Positions 44,470 to 56,110 of a stretch of DNA of 64,000 bases are shown here, piece by piece. The stretch's first letter is position 1, and each line of letters opens with the position of its first letter. A program made the position numbers and the translations under genes. Source of the stretch: Daphnia carinata (taxonomy: Eukaryota; Arthropoda; Branchiopoda; Diplostraca; Daphniidae); assembly GCF_022539665.2 (NCBI RefSeq), contig NC_081333.1:6570971-6634970 (forward strand), in the 5' to 3' direction. A model generated the notes under the pieces. It was not told the DNA's origin and made no database searches. It saw only the letters and a list, made by a program, of their open reading frames with translations.

Positions 44470-45716
44470 AAGTGACTCGAGAAAATCAATTATGCTCATT
44501 CGAAAACGCACTGGACAGGAGCAAATTGTTTTGCTACACAATTTTCGTGTCAAATGCCTCTAGTCAAATGACAGGAATGAGCAGCAGTTCGAGGGTGATG
44601 ATCTCCGATCTTCTTTGTGGTAATCCTTCTACGTTGCTTCCCTCAATTACATACTTGACAAATTCTATAGTTGAAAGTTGAATATAGTATTATATGGTTG
44701 AAGATTACATAGTATTTTGCTAGAACCGAGTCCATGAGGCCCTGATCGCCTTTTTGTCTGTTGCCTTGTTGTCTGCCACTACCGCATGGGCAAGGTTAAT
44801 AATTTCATTAAATCATTATTCGTTGGTTTTACGCTTTAATCACCTTTCTTTTTGTAGGCAAACCAACGAATGGGATGCCCCTGTTGTCTGAGACGTAAAA
44901 TGTAGCTGCGAAGAAGATTTTATGGTCGGAATATCCAAAGAGAAAATTTCCACGACCAAGTGGGCTCGACCCATTGAATCAAGAAGTGCATTCCGATAAT
45001 CTCAACGTCAACATGAAAACAGAAATAGTAGACGATGGACCTATCTTTTTCGAAAAACCGACCGAAGAACTCCTTCAACCTGGGTCATGTTTTTTTTGAA
45101 CAATGATTTTATCGTCCTATGCTAGTTATCTGGCACAAGGAGCGCTCCGTGCAACTTGACTGTTTCCATAGGTTTGATTGTCTACTGGAAGCTCTTGAAC
45201 ACCAAACAAAAGAGTAATTTCTATGTTTTTGGATGAAGTCATAACATTCTGCCGAGAGCACCCTGATAGGAAAATTAATCTGTTGCAATCGTGCTCAAGA
45301 ACAAATGCGCCACTATTCGCGCTTGACCATTACGTTGCTGAAAATGGGAAATTACCAAATAGCTACGCTAAATAATTCTCATGAGCAACATCTACATGAT
45401 CTTGTTCGCTGGTAACGTCATAGCTTCACTCGATATCCCTGTTTTGGCTGCCTGTATTGATTTGATGATAACGTTCGACGAAGAACTCGTAACGAAACAT
45501 CCAAGACAACTAGCTAATATCTCAACTCATATGAAAGAAAAATTGAAATGTTTCCAGATTAAATTCCAATTGTTAAGCCTTGTCCAACAATTGCTGGACG
45601 CCCGACCATCAGAACGTATTCCAGACACCGCGGATTTATGGTATTACAGCCTATGTCTTCATCTTACCGGTTTAATTATACCATCCACTCCACCTGAAGC
45701 ATACTTGCAGCTTTGA
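44470..45716 (+). pseudogene. Broken gene of helical-repeat type, copy 2
   Basis: The left part mirrors copy 1 (VTRENQLCSFENALDRSK and the Cys-rich exon after 44858) with further deletions. From 45440 it has 90 codons that copy 1 lacks (DLMITFDEELVTKHPRQL to TPPEAYLQL, stop at 45714-45716), joined after ctgtttt where copy 1 turns to unrelated sequence. This tail is smooth and amphipathic and could be the true C-terminus of the ancestral gene. The family is not recognised with confidence, and a PPR-like mitoribosomal subunit is only a guess. Confidence 0.35.
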
Positions 45717-46011
45717 AGCTTCTAGTTTCCAGCGGCGATTCCGGTTTGTCGGATGCACTTATCAGTCAACTCACCAGTAACTAATTACTTATAACTATTA
45801 TTTAATACATAAACTAATCACTTAACTATTTAGATGAATTTAAAGAATAAACAGGGTAGTACAAAGAAATCTGTATTTGAGGACAGAACCTGCGACAATT
45901 GTTTTTTGAATGAATTACAACTTTAAAGTTGTATTTTAAGTTTTGGTTTAAAAAATGTTGCCTTAGATTCGGTAGAGAATCAAATCGAACTGAATCTCTT
46001 TCACGAATTTT

Positions 46012-46962
46012 TCAAACACAGCAATGGCATTTAGGACATCTTAAATTTTTTGGGCTCTGGCTTTTTCGTTTATGGTTTTCAATAGATTTATCCATGACTA
46101 AGTACTTTTCCCAATGATCAAAAACTTCCGCAAACTTCCCATGGCAAGTTGAGTTTCTAGCCTCAAAAGCAGTCTTTAGCAGTAGCGCGTTAGCCCTAGG
46201 AGAAGCACGGTTTCGGAGATAATTTTTATGTTTTCTTTGCTCACAGATCATAAACTTCAAGTTGGCGAAGGCATCATGGCTCGTTGATGTTGCACGATAG
46301 TTTGCATAAGTGAAAAACCTAAGAAGAGCAGGTCCCACGTGTCTTACAACACAGTAATATAGGATGAAGCTAAGGCCGAATGCACCACGTTCATCGTAGG
46401 TGGCCTTAGTAAGGAGAAATGGCTTATCATTAATGGCATGTTGATAATATCCGCTTATGATGCGCCCGTAAATAGTCTCCACGTCAGCGGCACTACGCCC
46501 ATCACCTACACTTTGGCAAACTTTCATCAAAATTTCAAAAATTTTGTGACCAGTTAATTTTCACCGCAGGTAGGTCGATGTGGCAAATCTCGTTCCGCGC
46601 ATAGATCGCGCTGCAGATTTCGGTGTAGCTGAGGGGGTTGTCAAGAAAATCTCTGTCGATATTGTTGTGGTACCTAAGTTTCGCCATTAGATCAGTATGG
46701 TCGTAGTTAATTAAAGTTGATGAAAGAAGACCTTTTTGACACAAGAAGCGGCGAACGGCCGGAGTCACATAACATGATAGGTGATACAAAAATATAAGGC
46801 TTCGACTACGTAGATGACGTTGCCACTACTTACTTCTGGTAAAACCGGTATGGGTTTGGTTGTAGGCGCGTTTTTAGTTTGCGCTTCAGGTACTTCCGTA
46901 CGGATAGTGCGGTGGTCGCTTGCAGTGGTAGCAACTTGATGAATATCTCTGCTTTTTCCCAT
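46012..46962 (-). pseudogene. Two-HEPN-motif protein, copy 2 (frameshifted)
   Basis: From 46962 (MGKSRDIHQ) it runs parallel to copy 1: leader, VIYVVEALYFCITYHV, then the motif ARNEICH (46597-46580). A second domain runs from VCQSVGDGRSAAD to ARNSTCHGKF (motif bases 46158-46141), with a longer, Lys/Cys-rich C-terminus than copy 1 (PKCHCCV). About five extra bases (near 46783) break the first domain, and one extra T in a T run near 46548 breaks the linker. The second domain is open without interruption for 172 codons (46530-46012), whereas in copy 1 it is broken. Each R-N-x-x-C-H motif is intact in both copies. Confidence 0.55.
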
Positions 46963-47453
46963 CTTGGATTTTCGTATGAAAGCTCGTCAAGAGGAAAATA
47001 AGAAACATCATCAATTTTAATTATTATTGCAGCGTTTACGGAAAAGGGCGAATATCTTGTCTAATCACAAGTCCAATCGTGGGTTTTCGACATACGTATA
47101 TTTTCATATCATTGTTTGCTGCAAAATTAACAGGGATTATTAATGTTCCCATTTTTAGGCGTGTTGTGCAATCATTTTCAGCCAACTTTTCTGAAAAGCA
47201 AAAACAGAATAGATCATTTAACACATCCCTAATAGGGCTGGGTTTGGGGTAACATGCGAAACCTGAGATCTTCTTTCAATTGCAACTTTGCGCATGCGCG
47301 TCCCGTTTCTTGCGATCTGGAAACGGTACCCTGCTTTTAAATTTCTTGTTTTGATAAATATCGTCTGCTGAGGTTTGTACTGTACATACCGTCTGCTACC
47401 TCTGCTAACATTTTTATTAAGTACTAAGTATTTTTTTACCACATAGGTTAAAC
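46963..47453. other. 5' flank of the HEPN gene, copy 2
   Basis: AT-rich flank matching 14902-15183 and then 17136-17310 of copy 1, without the two insertions found there. It ends in the 8-bp word ggttaaac (47446-47453). No gene. Confidence 0.45.
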
Positions 47454-47897
47454 CAGACTTGCCGTCCGATTATTTCTTGAGCGATTATCGGTAGCCGTCG
47501 ATAATCGCAAAAAAAATGATCGGCAATCATTCGTCTAATAAAAAATTTGATTGTCGATTAAATTTCTTAGCAATTGTTTTTTCCGATTATTTTTGAGCGC
47601 CATCTAGCAGTAAGAAAATAACTTGCCATTGTTTCAATTAAAAAAATTTAAACAAGTGAAAATTTCAAAAAAACCGTCTGCTACAAAAGTGACAAAGCTA
47701 TGAGTAGACTTTCATGTAGTCTCATCTACCGTTCACAGATGTCGCTAAATAATCGTAAAAATAATCGCCCCGTTTAAATAAAAATGTTTAATCGAAATCA
47801 CCGATTTCGATTATTTTAAAATAATTTGATCGCCGATTAAAATTTTAATCGAAATCGCAATCGCAATTAATTTTCAATCGCGATTACGGCAGGTCTG
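47454..47897. mobile_element. hAT-type MITE with perfect 8-bp TSD and empty paralogous site
   Basis: The ends CAGACTTGCCG and CGGCAGGTCTG are inverted and of the CAGRCYTGCC kind common in hAT families. ggttaaac flanks both sides (47446-47453, 47898-47905). Copy 1 of block H has one uninterrupted ggttaaat at about 17309-17316. The interior consists of gattat/ataatcg words in both orientations, with no ORF. Confidence 0.88.
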
Positions 47898-47905
47898 GGT
47901 TAAAC

Positions 47906-48665
47906 TAAATAGTTAATAAAATTTAAATTGGCATTCATGACAGTTGTGAATCTTGTGATGTATGGTTGAACGTGCAAGAGACGAAATTATTATATGTTCT
48001 AATGATAATTTTTTCCTCATAATAAGTTTTTATACTAGTAGCCTTTTTCGTTTATGAGTGACTGTACTCTAAAGCTAATTTAGAAAATTACCAAAATTAA
48101 GTACAAAATATTTAGCTAATAAAGGAAGATCTAAAATATCTAGTTATCTTGCAATTGACACAGGATTAAGGATTCCAGTAAAATCTTCTTTATATTTTTA
48201 CACCATCGAACAGAACAAGACGGTTACTTTGAATTGTGATTGATTGATGTTTTAGTTTATTGTATTGTATACCATAAAAATATCATATCAATTCAAATCC
48301 TTCACATATGTGAAAGCATTGTACAATTTGTTGTAAAATATTCCACATACCAAACGCAAAACGACTGAATAGAATCAGACAAGCATTGTATGATGTTTGT
48401 CTGGCAAATAACAAAAGTAACTTTGCCACAACGTTAAAACTGCTATAGGTTTAGTGGACTATGGAAAAGCATCAGGACCAACGAACGCGCACGAAGACGA
48501 TCTAAGAAAGACTACAACTTTGCGAAGATAGGTAAATAAAACTCAATAATTCAAAATATACTAAGAAAAGCTTTTAACTGAGGCAAATGGTGAGCGGAAC
48601 GGTGAAAACCAAGAAACTATCACATAGACATTGGTATTTTCTGGAAAGTAAAGCAGAATAGTTGC
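47906..48665. other. AT-rich end of block H copy 2 and unique flank
   Basis: Up to about 48315 this aligns with 17317-17688. The rest, to 48665, is unique within the window and shows no gene. Confidence 0.4.
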
Positions 48666-48669
48666 CATT

Positions 48670-48879
48670 TTACCATAAATCTGGATCGTCTTGAATCATA
48701 ACGTGCCGGTGGAACTGGGCCTGAATGTTTTCGGGTAGCGAATTCATCTCTGCCATGTTCCGGAACAGACCAGGTGGCAAGAAACCAATCAAAAGCGGAG
48801 TGTGCTGCTCCAAGATTCGTCTTCTTTCCTCTGCGATTGCTTCGTCCTCGGCCTGTTGACGCAATTCTTCCATGCGCTC
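48670..48879 (-). CDS. C-terminal exon fragment of a TPH/MNS1-like coiled-coil protein
   Basis: The minus-strand frame ends at a stop at 48672-48670 and reads EELRQQAEDEAIAEERRRIL, then EQHTPLLIGFLPPGLFR. The pattern of a Glu/Arg coiled coil followed by (L/I)G(Y/F)LPxG resembles the C-terminus of trichoplein/MNS1/CFAP-type ciliary proteins. Homology to block T starts at about 48880, where an upstream exon should be, so the gene is cut at the duplication junction. No other part of it is seen here. Confidence 0.4.
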   Translation of the reverse strand, partial: ERMEELRQQAEDEAIAEERRRILEQHTPLLIGFLPPGLFRNMAEMNSLPENIQAQFHRHVMIQDDPDLW

Positions 48880-48882
48880 TCA

Positions 48883-48990
48883 TCTATTTGCCTACGCTTG
48901 CGAAAGATAAAGATGACGGAAATCGAGATCCTGGAACAGTGAAGCTCTTTGGTCTCTCTAACGAGTATGGCCCAGTGGAATCGGTGGCTA
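48883..48990 (+). pseudogene. THOC3 fragment at a duplication junction
   Basis: A 108-bp piece identical, apart from one or two bases, to 24841-24955. It has breakpoints on both sides: the MNS1-like exon on the left, and on the right the T unit starting gtttagaacgtg. Confidence 0.75.
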
Positions 48991-51521
48991 GTTTAGAACG
49001 TGTTTTACGCGTAATGGGTGCAAGTTTATAAGGTCTGGGTAATTTTCGTCAGTCTCAGGTAAGGATTCAACTTTTAACAGATGTAACTTATAATTCAGAT
49101 TAAGGAACAGACGTTTTCGGGACACAGTGATAGTGTTGACCAGTTATGTTGGCATGAAACCAATCCTGATTTGCTCAGCACTGCCAGTGGTGACAAAGCA
49201 ATGAAAGTTTAGGATGCAAGAATAAAGAAAAACATTGCAACAGTTAACACCAAGGGTATTTCTGTTATCAAATTCAAATTTTATTATGCTAGCTCACACC
49301 CATTTGTTTCCCATTTCTCATTCAACAGGAGAAAATATCAACATTACCTCGTCACCTGGTGGTAATTCGATCGCTGTAGGAAATAAAGACGATCTAATCA
49401 CATTTATTGATGCCAGAACTTTCAAAATAAGAATGGAGAATCTGTTCAAATTTGAAGTCAATGAAATAGAACGAAGCAAGGCCAGCAATCTGTTTTTCTT
49501 AAAGAGTGGGCAAGGCTGCATCCAGATATGAGAGTAATGGTGAATTGCTTTTTGTATTCAACCCAATTGATACTACCAATGTCTCCTCGGTCTTGTTACC
49601 CAGAGTTGACGACAGTCCACGTAACACAGGCTTACCCTGCCAAACTTGGATTTGCATCGAATTTGACCCGATTGGACGGTATTTCGCCACTGGGTCTGCT
49701 GACACCCTGGTTTCGCTGTGGGATGCCGATGAAATCGCTTGTTTGCGCACTTCCTCGAGGTACTGATAAGGCCAAATTACGCAATGTTTTTGGATTTAGG
49801 TTATTCAGTTAATATATTGGGTGTTTTTCTTAGGTTGGATTAGCCAGTCTGCACCCTGATTTTCAGCCACAATGGATCTATGCTAGCGTCTGGGTCAGAA
49901 GACCTTTTGATCGATGTCAGCCATGTAGGCATTGATGAACGTGTAATAGCCATCCAGTGGACAGGCCTGCTTTCACGGCCGCCTGGTACACACGCTCTCA
50001 TCTACTTGCCTACGCTTGCGAAAGATAAAGATGACGGAAATCGAGATCCTGGAACAGTGAAGCTCTTTGGTCTCTCTAACGAGTATGGCCCAGTGGAATC
50101 GGTGGCTAAGCTTCACGCGTTTTATGTATCGTTTATTTGTCCTTACAGATTGATCTTACTCGTATCATGAATTCATTTGTCACGCCCGTGTCTTCAATTT
50201 TGTTGAAAATACATAAGATCCTTCACTTTTGTCGAAGGATATAAAAAAAGAACAGATCTCTTTAGCGGTAAAATTCTTTTTTAGAAAGCAAAAAAGAATT
50301 TTCTTTTCTTTCTTGACTCTCGGACTATTAAGGCAAGTCAAATGCAATTGAAGAAAAAATAAAAGAAATGTGAAACTGAATTGCAGAAGAAAGTCCCACC
50401 TGACCATTTACATGAACCATCGCACAGTCCTAATCGTTTCTACTTTACTTATCATAGGTTGATAATTTCGAAGCAATCGGGACTGCAACCAGTATTCACG
50501 TCAAATTTACTTGTTTAGCGGGGGTGGCTACTCCCTAAACCGACTTTCTTCCTACTTCAGTTTCACATTTCTTTTTTTTTCCCTCGTTTTTGCGGACCTT
50601 TATGTACTATAGAGGTTGCTGCTCGCAGCATGTTTATTTCCAAATGCCCACCGTATGGCAGATGGTCCATGGCACATTCACGACATGAGCTTTTCAGGAC
50701 GTGACACCTCTATAGGGAGTGATCGACACCGCCTATTCCTACCACTCCAATGATAATAGGTCAGTAGCATCCCTTTAGTACACGAAATTAACTGCCCAAA
50801 ACTCGCTGCTGCAAGTTTTGGCATTTTTCCAGCCATATTCGTTCATTAATTTAAACCTGTGGACTAAATTCACAAAATAAGCAGTGAACTATGTACACTA
50901 GGTGAATTTTGTAATAATGGAACAATTTTTTTTTCTTTGAAGTTAAATTATACAAATAAAACGATGTTTGGCACAACAGTACAGTTTGCTAATGGGACCG
51001 TGTAAAGGTGGTCTGCCTTATTTCAGTATTGACCTAAGTTTTTATTCTATATTCTATGGAAAAATTTAGAAACAAACAAATTTCTACCTTTTTTTTGAAA
51101 AAAGTTAGTTTTAGTTTTCAAACTAGATGCCGTTACTGTGCCTTTAGTGGTTGTGTAAATAAAATTTAAGCCCGGCGAAATAAGCCCGATTTTTTTTTTG
51201 TTTTTAAGTTGAGCTTCTAACAGTCAAACTAGATGGTGCTGGTGTGCTTTTCCTGCTTGTGTAAACAAAAATTTAAACCCACCAACAAAATAAGCCCGAT
51301 TTTTAAAGTCTTTAGTGCGAGAATAAAACATCAAAGTTATTCGTTACAGTACATCAACGACTGACCTGAAGATAAAAAAATTACTGCTTTGAGATTGACA
51401 TTCAACAAAGACAATAAGGTGTGAGTTTCGACGAATTCCAAACGCTGTCGATATTTTGCAAATTTTGAGAAAAATGAGACGGGTATACCCCCCCCCCGCT
51501 TTTTCCTTTTTCGCAAGCATT
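48991..51521. repeat. Block T, copy 2b
   Basis: Starts at gtttagaacgtg and recurs 2531 bp later. By eye it differs from copy 2c at only a handful of positions, mostly homopolymer length (for example the C run before gctttttcc and a G run near 50520). Confidence 0.85.
49094..50165 (+). pseudogene. THOC3: THOC3 WD40 pseudogene, block T copy 2b
   Basis: Same lesions as copy 1, including the TAG in place of the Trp codon after GDKAMKV and the shifts after GQGCIQI. The duplications therefore happened after the gene had already died. Confidence 0.82.
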
Positions 51522-53643
51522 GTTTAGAACGTGTTTTACGCGTAATGGGTGCAAGTTTATAAGGTCTGGGTAATTTTCGTCAGTCTCAGGTAAGGATTCA
51601 ACTTTTAACAGATGTAACTTATAATTCAGATTAAGGAACAGACGTTTTCGGGACACAGTGATAGTGTTGACCAGTTATGTTGGCATGAAACCAATCCTGA
51701 TTTGCTCAGCACTGCCAGTGGTGACAAAGCAATGAAAGTTTAGGATGCAAGAATAAAGAAAAACATTGCAACAGTTAACACCAAGGGTATTTCTGTTATC
51801 AAATTCAAATTTTATTATGCTAGCTCACACCCATTTGTTTCCCATTTCTCATTCAACAGGAGAAAATATCAACATTACCTCGTCACCTGGTGGTAATTCG
51901 ATCGCTGTAGGAAATAAAGACGATCTAATCACATTTATTGATGCCAGAACTTTCAAAATAAGAATGGAGAATCTGTTCAAATTTGAAGTCAATGAAATAG
52001 AACGAAGCAAGGCCAGCAATCTGTTTTTCTTAAAGAGTGGGCAAGGCTGCATCCAGATATGAGAGTAATGGTGAATTGCTTTTTGTATTCAACCCAATTG
52101 ATACTACCAATGTCTCCTCGGTCTTGTTACCCAGAGTTGACGACAGTCCACGTAACACAGGCTTACCCTGCCAAACTTGGATTTGCATCGAATTTGACCC
52201 GATTGGACGGTATTTCGCCACTGGGTCTGCTGACACCCTGGTTTCGCTGTGGGATGCCGATGAAATCGCTTGTTTGCGCACTTCCTCGAGGTACTGATAA
52301 GGCCAAATTACGCAATGTTTTTGGATTTAGGTTATTCAGTTAATATATTGGGTGTTTTTCTTAGGTTGGATTAGCCAGTCTGCACCCTGATTTTCAGCCA
52401 CAATGGATCTATGCTAGCGTCTGGGTCAGAAGACCTTTTGATCGATGTCAGCCATGTAGGCATTGATGAACGTGTAATAGCCATCCAGTGGACAGGCCTG
52501 CTTTCACGGCCGCCTGGTACACACGCTCTCATCTACTTGCCTACGCTTGCGAAAGATAAAGATGACGGAAATCGAGATCCTGGAACAGTGAAGCTCTTTG
52601 GTCTCTCTAACGAGTATGGCCCAGTGGAATCGGTGGCTAAGCTTCACGCGTTTTATGTATCGTTTATTTGTCCTTACAGATTGATCTTACTCGTATCATG
52701 AATTCATTTGTCACGCCCGTGTCTTCAATTTTGTTGAAAATACATAAGATCCTTCACTTTTGTCGAAGGATATAAAAAAAGAACAGATCTCTTTAGCGGT
52801 AAAATTCTTTTTTAGAAAGCAAAAAAGAATTTTCTTTTCTTTCTTGACTCTCGGACTATTAAGGCAAGTCAAATGCAATTGAAGAAAAAATAAAAGAAAT
52901 GTGAAACTGAATTGCAGAAGAAAGTCCCACCTGACCATTTACATGAACCATCGCACAGTCCTAATCGTTTCTACTTTACTTATCATAGGTTGATAATTTC
53001 GAAGCAATCGGGACTGCAACCAGTATTCACGTCAAATTTACTTGTTTAGCGGGGGGTGGCTACTCCCTAAACCGACTTTCTTCCTACTTCAGTTTCACAT
53101 TTCTTTTTTTTTCCCTCGTTTTTGCGGACCTTTATGTACTATAGAGGTTGCTGCTCGCAGCATGTTTATTTCCAAATGCCCACCGTATGGCAGATGGTCC
53201 ATGGCACATTCACGACATGAGCTTTTCAGGACGTGACACCTCTATAGGGAGTGATCGACACCGCCTATTCCTACCACTCCAATGATAATAGGTCAGTAGC
53301 ATCCCTTTAGTACACGAAATTAACTGCCCAAAACTCGCTGCTGCAAGTTTTGGCATTTTTCCAGCCATATTCGTTCATTAATTTAAACCTGTGGACTAAA
53401 TTCACAAAATAAGCAGTGAACTATGTACACTAGGTGAATTTTGTAATAATGGAACAATTTTTTTTTCTTTGAAGTTAAATTATACAAATAAAACGATGTT
53501 TGGCACAACAGTACAGTTTGCTATAGGGACCGTGTAAAGGTGGTCTGCCTTATTTCAGTATTGACCTAAGTTTTTATTCTATATTCTATGGAAAAATTTA
53601 GAAACAAACAAATTTCTACCTTTTTTTTGAAAGAAGTTAGTTT
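51522..53643. repeat. Block T, copy 2c
   Basis: Direct tandem repeat of 48991-51100, joined on the right to block U copy 3 through a short fusion (gaaagaagttagttttaacatg). Confidence 0.85.
51625..52696 (+). pseudogene. THOC3: THOC3 WD40 pseudogene, block T copy 2c
   Basis: Shows the same nonsense codon and shifts as the two other long copies and practically the same sequence. Confidence 0.82.
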
Positions 53644-53753
53644 TAACATGAATTTATATACAGTATGAAAATTTAAAAAGAATTTCTTCTCTACTTTTCT
53701 TTCTATCTATTTTATTTCATTTACCATTATATGTTTCAATTTATCCCTACAAG

Positions 53754-55134
53754 AATATTTCAAAAGTGGCTATACACTCTACTTGAACTCTGGACTTAGC
53801 TCTTCGCGCAATCGCATTATGGCCAACGAGTGGTAACGAGAGAAGCAGACTTAGTGACGGCTCATGAGTTAGGACACAACTGGGGTTCAGAGCACGACCC
53901 GGATTTACCCGAATGTAGCCCACCTGCTTCGCAAGGCGGTTCCTACTTGATGTACACTTACTCAGTTTCGGGTTATGACGTGAAAAACAAGGTAAAATTC
54001 TTATACTATATGTTATCCGGTTAATCAATAATTCACCTCATTTCCCGATCTTCAAGAAATTTTCGCCTTGTTCTTTGAGATCTATACGAGCTGTTCTGCT
54101 TGCAAAAGCTGGCGGTTGCTTCACTGAACCTGAAGAATCATTTTGCGGCAATTTACGCGTGGAAGGAAAAGAGGAATGTGATGCCGGACTATTGGGTTCT
54201 GAGGATAACGACAGTTGCTGCGATAAGTTTTGCAACTTATGTCGCAACCAGGATGCTGTTTGCAGCGATAAAAACTCTCCCTGGTGTAAAAATTGCATGT
54301 TAATGCCAGCCGGCCAAAAATGTCGTGAGGCTCAAAGAGCCACCTGTGAACAAGAGGCTAAGTGCACAGGTAAAGGGATCTTCCCTTTTTGTAGCATTGA
54401 CGTTTAGCTATTGATTCACGCTTGTCTATTCTTCAATTGACAGGTACCAGTTCTGAGTGTCCAGCCTCGGCACCACAACCAGACGGTACCGAATGCTTAG
54501 AAAAGGGTCAATGTCGTAACGGAACTTGTCTGCCATTCTGCGAAACACAGAACTATCAGTCGTGCATGTGTGATACCGTCGCAGACGCATGCAAGCGTTG
54601 CTGCCGTTATCACCTCAATGATACTTGCTTTCCGTTTGAGCCCCACGATATTCTGCCTGACGGCACACCATGCGTTCATGGGTTCTGTAATAGCGTAAGT
54701 ATCTTCCTGTGACAGCCTTATTATATTTTGATTTCTGCTATTATTTAATTGACTTTCGTGGAATAGGGGATCTGTGAGAAAACTGTTCAAGATATTGTGG
54801 AACGATTTTGGGATATCGTTGAGGAACTGAACATTAACCGCGTTTTATCAATGCTAAAAGACAACCTAGTTGGAGCCGTGCTAATTGTATCAACTCTCTT
54901 GTGGATACCAGCATCCTGTCTTATCAGCTGGGTAAGCAAGACAAAGTTGTTAGCAGCACGCTTTTGAAAATAAATAAAAATTTATTTTTGATTGTTAAGG
55001 TTGATCGCAAACGTAAGCGACAGTTAGAGACAGAGGAAGCCTGGCTGAGATCAGGTGAGCTGATCCATCCATCAGAAAATGGAACTCGTCGAATCATACA
55101 CGCCCGTCCTCGCCCTTCACAGCAACAACGTTAG
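53754..55134 (+). pseudogene. ADAM17: ADAM17 3' half, copy 3 (truncated and frameshifted)
   Basis: Exons 53754-53991, 54057-54369, 54444-54694, 54767-54931, 55000-55134. The first is 238 nt instead of 236: two extra bases near 53813 (cgcaatcgcattatgg against cgcaatcattatgg) shift the frame before the zinc motif. In the disintegrin exon NSPCCKN has become NSPWCKN, losing a conserved Cys. All splice sites survive. It is closest to copy 2. Confidence 0.85.
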
Positions 55135-55905
55135 AGAAGATAGGTTTTCCTGCCTGTTTTGTATTGCGATGCGATTCAACTTTTCGTATATTGTACAAGC
55201 ATTGCAATCTTCGTTAACCCTTATTTATTTGCTTGTATTTTATAATTAAAATCCCATCTAACGATACGAGGTTTGCATTTCTCAATCAATTGCCAGTTAG
55301 AGGGGCGAGTTGAAAATCCTCATTTATTCCGTTCAATCGTACTTGTGTCTGCCCTTTTTTGCTATGATTTACATGACTTTTGTCTGTTTTGTTTCTAGTC
55401 ACATAAGTGTTTCGTGTAAGTGACTCACCATCTGTGTATGCAAAACACTGAATAAATGTTAATTCTTTCTGAGATATATTTTACACGTTGAACGATATGC
55501 CAACAGCTGTAAAGTTGTCTGCTATATATGACATTACCTTTGATGCATTGGGTAACAAAACTGAACATGTATCGTTTAGATTTCAAAGAATAGAATAACG
55601 TTGGAAGAAAGCACAAGTACATTAACAACGATATTTATTCACTTTGGCGCGCGTTGCCCTATTTTTACAGTCGCAGATTTACCGTAAAGCTTGCAGTATA
55701 TAATGGGTTAATCCATGTTGAATTTAGTCAGAAATCATTAGTAAATAATTTCCAGAAAACTATTTTTTCAACTTAATTAGATTAGGGGGGGGGGAGGGCT
55801 TTTTAGCATTCAAGATCAGTAGACGACAGTCAGTCGAAGAGCGCACGTTCTACCTTAGGGGTCGTTTAAATCAAGCCTTGGTGCAAGTCTTGTAAGTGTG
55901 AGGAA

Positions 55906-56110
55906 AGTGGCTATTGATGCAGTGTATACCAGCGGTTAGTGATGCGTCTCAACGAGGAGACAACAGGGTTCGAGACCTCGTCATCGGACACGTTCATTTC
56001 CGATCCAGAAGGGAAACCTTAATGAATGGACATATTCATCACATTTCTCCTACGCCAAGCCCGGGAAAGGGCGACCGAACACAGCGTATCCACATCAGTC
56101 GCTCAAATGG
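55906..56110 (+). repeat. tRNA-derived SINE-like sequence, copy 3
   Basis: B-box-like ggttcgagacc at 55967-55977, in the same context as copies 1 and 2. Confidence 0.4.

Larger units (their letters stand above)
43800..48315. repeat. Tandem block H, copy 2
   Basis: Follows copy 1 in order and orientation, more diverged than the T copies are from each other. It ends at cttcacatatgtga (about 48301-48315), the point where copy 1 joins block T. Confidence 0.8.
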
